From an uncultured Bacteroidia bacterium (GTDB lineage: Bacteria; Bacteroidota; Bacteroidia; Bacteroidales; UBA932): a DNA stretch of 64,000 nucleotides. The stretch spans positions 78,859 through 142,858 of the forward strand of contig CACXCS010000086.1 of NCBI GenBank assembly GCA_902766255.1, given 5' to 3'. Position 1 is the stretch's first letter; each line of letters starts with the position of its first letter. A program made the translations under genes and the position numbers. Of the stretch, positions 63,295-64,000 are shown piece by piece. The notes under the pieces were generated by a model, which saw only the letters and a list, made by a program, of their open reading frames with translations, did no database searches and was not told the origin of the DNA.

Positions 63295-63870
63295 ATGAAA
63301 TTAAGATTTCTTACCCTATGCCTGCTGCTGGCTTCATGCAGTACATGGACTCCACAGGAGCGAATGATCATCGACTCTTCCGACTCATTGATGTACGTTT
63401 GCATCATGCCCCGGGACAGCGTCGTGCTCCGTTCAGTAAGTCAGGATTTCAAACGCGCCGACCTCTCTTCGAAACGCTTCAAGCGTCTTGCCGACTTTAT
63501 GCTTTACACCGTTAAAGACCCGTCCCAGGACGGTGTCGGAATCGCTGCTCCACAGGTGGGAATAAACCGCCGCATGGTGTGCGTACAGCGTTTCGACAAA
63601 CCTGGCGAGCCTTTCGAATGTTATGCCAACATACGCATTGACAGCCTCTTCGGATCTATTGTCAAAGGACGGGAGGGTTGCTTGTCTGTACCAGGCCAGC
63701 GGGGTATAGTTCCACGCTGGAGCAACGTTGCTATTAGCTACACGGATCCTGTCAGCGGAGAGCGTTGTTCCGAAACTATCGAAGGATTCTCCGCCATAAT
63801 CTTCCAGCACGAATGCGATCACCTGGACGGAATATTGTATACCGACAAAGCCGATTCATTATTTTTTTAA
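63295..63870 (+). CDS. def: Peptide deformylase with lipoprotein signal
   Basis: A 191-aa peptide deformylase. All three family motifs are intact: GVGIAAPQ (80-87), EGCLS with Cys129, and HECDH with His172, Glu173 and His176, so a metal-bound active enzyme is expected. Unlike the usual cytoplasmic form, it begins with a hydrophobic signal and a lipobox ending at Cys15 (LLASC), predicting attachment to a membrane facing the periplasm. Normal deformylase acts in the cytosol on nascent chains. Start ATG 63295; the in-frame TTG at 63283 lies inside ybaK. Confidence 0.88.
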   Translation: MKLRFLTLCLLLASCSTWTPQERMIIDSSDSLMYVCIMPRDSVVLRSVSQDFKRADLSSKRFKRLADFMLYTVKDPSQDGVGIAAPQVGINRRMVCVQRFDKPGEPFECYANIRIDSLFGSIVKGREGCLSVPGQRGIVPRWSNVAISYTDPVSGERCSETIEGFSAIIFQHECDHLDGILYTDKADSLFF

Positions 63871-63888
63871 AAAATATTTAAAGAACTG

Positions 63889-63918
63889 TTGCAAATCCAG
63901 AAAAAATATGTACATTTG
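63889..63918 (+). promoter_or_regulatory. tRNA-Asp promoter (-33 TTG, -7 TACATTTG)
   Basis: TTG at 63889-63891 and TACATTTG at 63911-63918 have the correct spacing for a start near 63922, about 27 nt before the mature tRNA. Confidence 0.75.
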
Positions 63919-63948
63919 CATCCGCGTTTAACGCAGACCAGCGCACTT

Positions 63949-64000
63949 GGTGCGGTAGTTCAGCTGGTTAGAATGCCGGCCTGTCACGCCGGAGGTCGAG
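63949..64000 (+). tRNA. tRNA-Asp (GTC), 5' part
   Basis: The first 52 nt of a tRNA: acceptor 5' strand GGTGCGG, D arm with AGTTCAGCTGGTTAGAA, anticodon stem GCCGG/CCGGC-type with loop CTGTCAC, and anticodon GTC at 63983-63985, reading Asp codons. The T arm and 3' end lie beyond the window. Confidence 0.93.

Overview
The window is a 64-kb piece of a Bacteroidota chromosome, most likely order Bacteroidales. The evidence is the promoter style (many TAnnTTTG -7 elements just upstream of start codons), an SDR-type threonine dehydrogenase, a DUF5683 gene in the parAB operon, fimbrillin-like lipoproteins, GLUG repeats and a near absence of Shine-Dalgarno sequences. GC content is moderate (by eye a little over 50%) and coding density is very high. 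Neighbouring genes often overlap by 1-30 nt. No phage, insertion sequence, CRISPR array or antibiotic-resistance island was seen; this is mostly core genome with a few accessory loci.

Layout. 1-749: 5' part of a PPi-type phosphofructokinase (minus). 827-9323: plus-strand operon ligA, yihY, a synthetase-only RSH protein, an Ig-like lipoprotein, an outer-membrane barrel, ispG. 9324-12343: minus-strand rlmI, a DEDDy exonuclease and an unknown lipoprotein. 12416-13294: zinc-type CDF exporter, then a 125-bp inverted repeat. 13439-16419: secreted C10 cysteine protease with a fimbrillin-like lipoprotein (minus). 16488-18395: secreted C1 peptidase and pssA. 18379-21076: M48 lipoprotein, lpxB, surE (minus). 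21174-22172: gapA with a clear terminator. 22301-27761: six-gene sugar cluster (DUF362, SpsF-type cytidylyltransferase, class III aminotransferase, NeuB-type synthase, YdcF, unknown). 27882-31164: OmpA-like lipoprotein and a CoA-transferase. 31161-35131: parA-parB-DUF5683-mltD (minus). 35170-37651: lipid kinase and a HhH/barrel protein. 37712-48055: operon fakA, DegV-GNAT fusion, plsX, acyl carrier protein, hpt, adk, holA, AspT-type transporter, M49-like lipoprotein. 48103-48498: tmRNA. 48644-51889: threonine catabolism (ltaE, kbl, tdh). 51938-62761: minus-strand series uvrA, waaA, a 1284-aa surface phosphoesterase, an HsdR-N-like protein, cca, xerC, hpf. 62807-63870: ybaK and a lipoprotein peptide deformylase. 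63949 to the end: partial tRNA-Asp.

How the genes fit together. The envelope is a strong theme: lpxB and waaA for lipid A-Kdo, pssA for phosphatidylethanolamine precursors, a lipid kinase, plsX/ACP, lipoproteins and outer-membrane barrels. The most interesting unit is 37712-42601. It places fatty acid kinase, a FakB-like DegV domain fused to a GNAT domain, PlsX and an acyl carrier protein side by side, which suggests a pathway that activates free fatty acids to acyl-phosphate or acyl-ACP, with a built-in acyl acceptor step. The sugar cluster at 22.3-27.8 kb looks like part of a nonulosonate-type pathway but lacks the usual epimerase and glycosyltransferase. The kbl and tdh genes diverge from one 17-bp palindrome that contains both -7 elements. 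The tmRNA encodes an unusual predicted tag. About a dozen promoters lie so close to the start codon that leaderless mRNAs are expected.

Limits. All calls come from reading the sequence and from remembered family knowledge. No database search, alignment or structure prediction was run.
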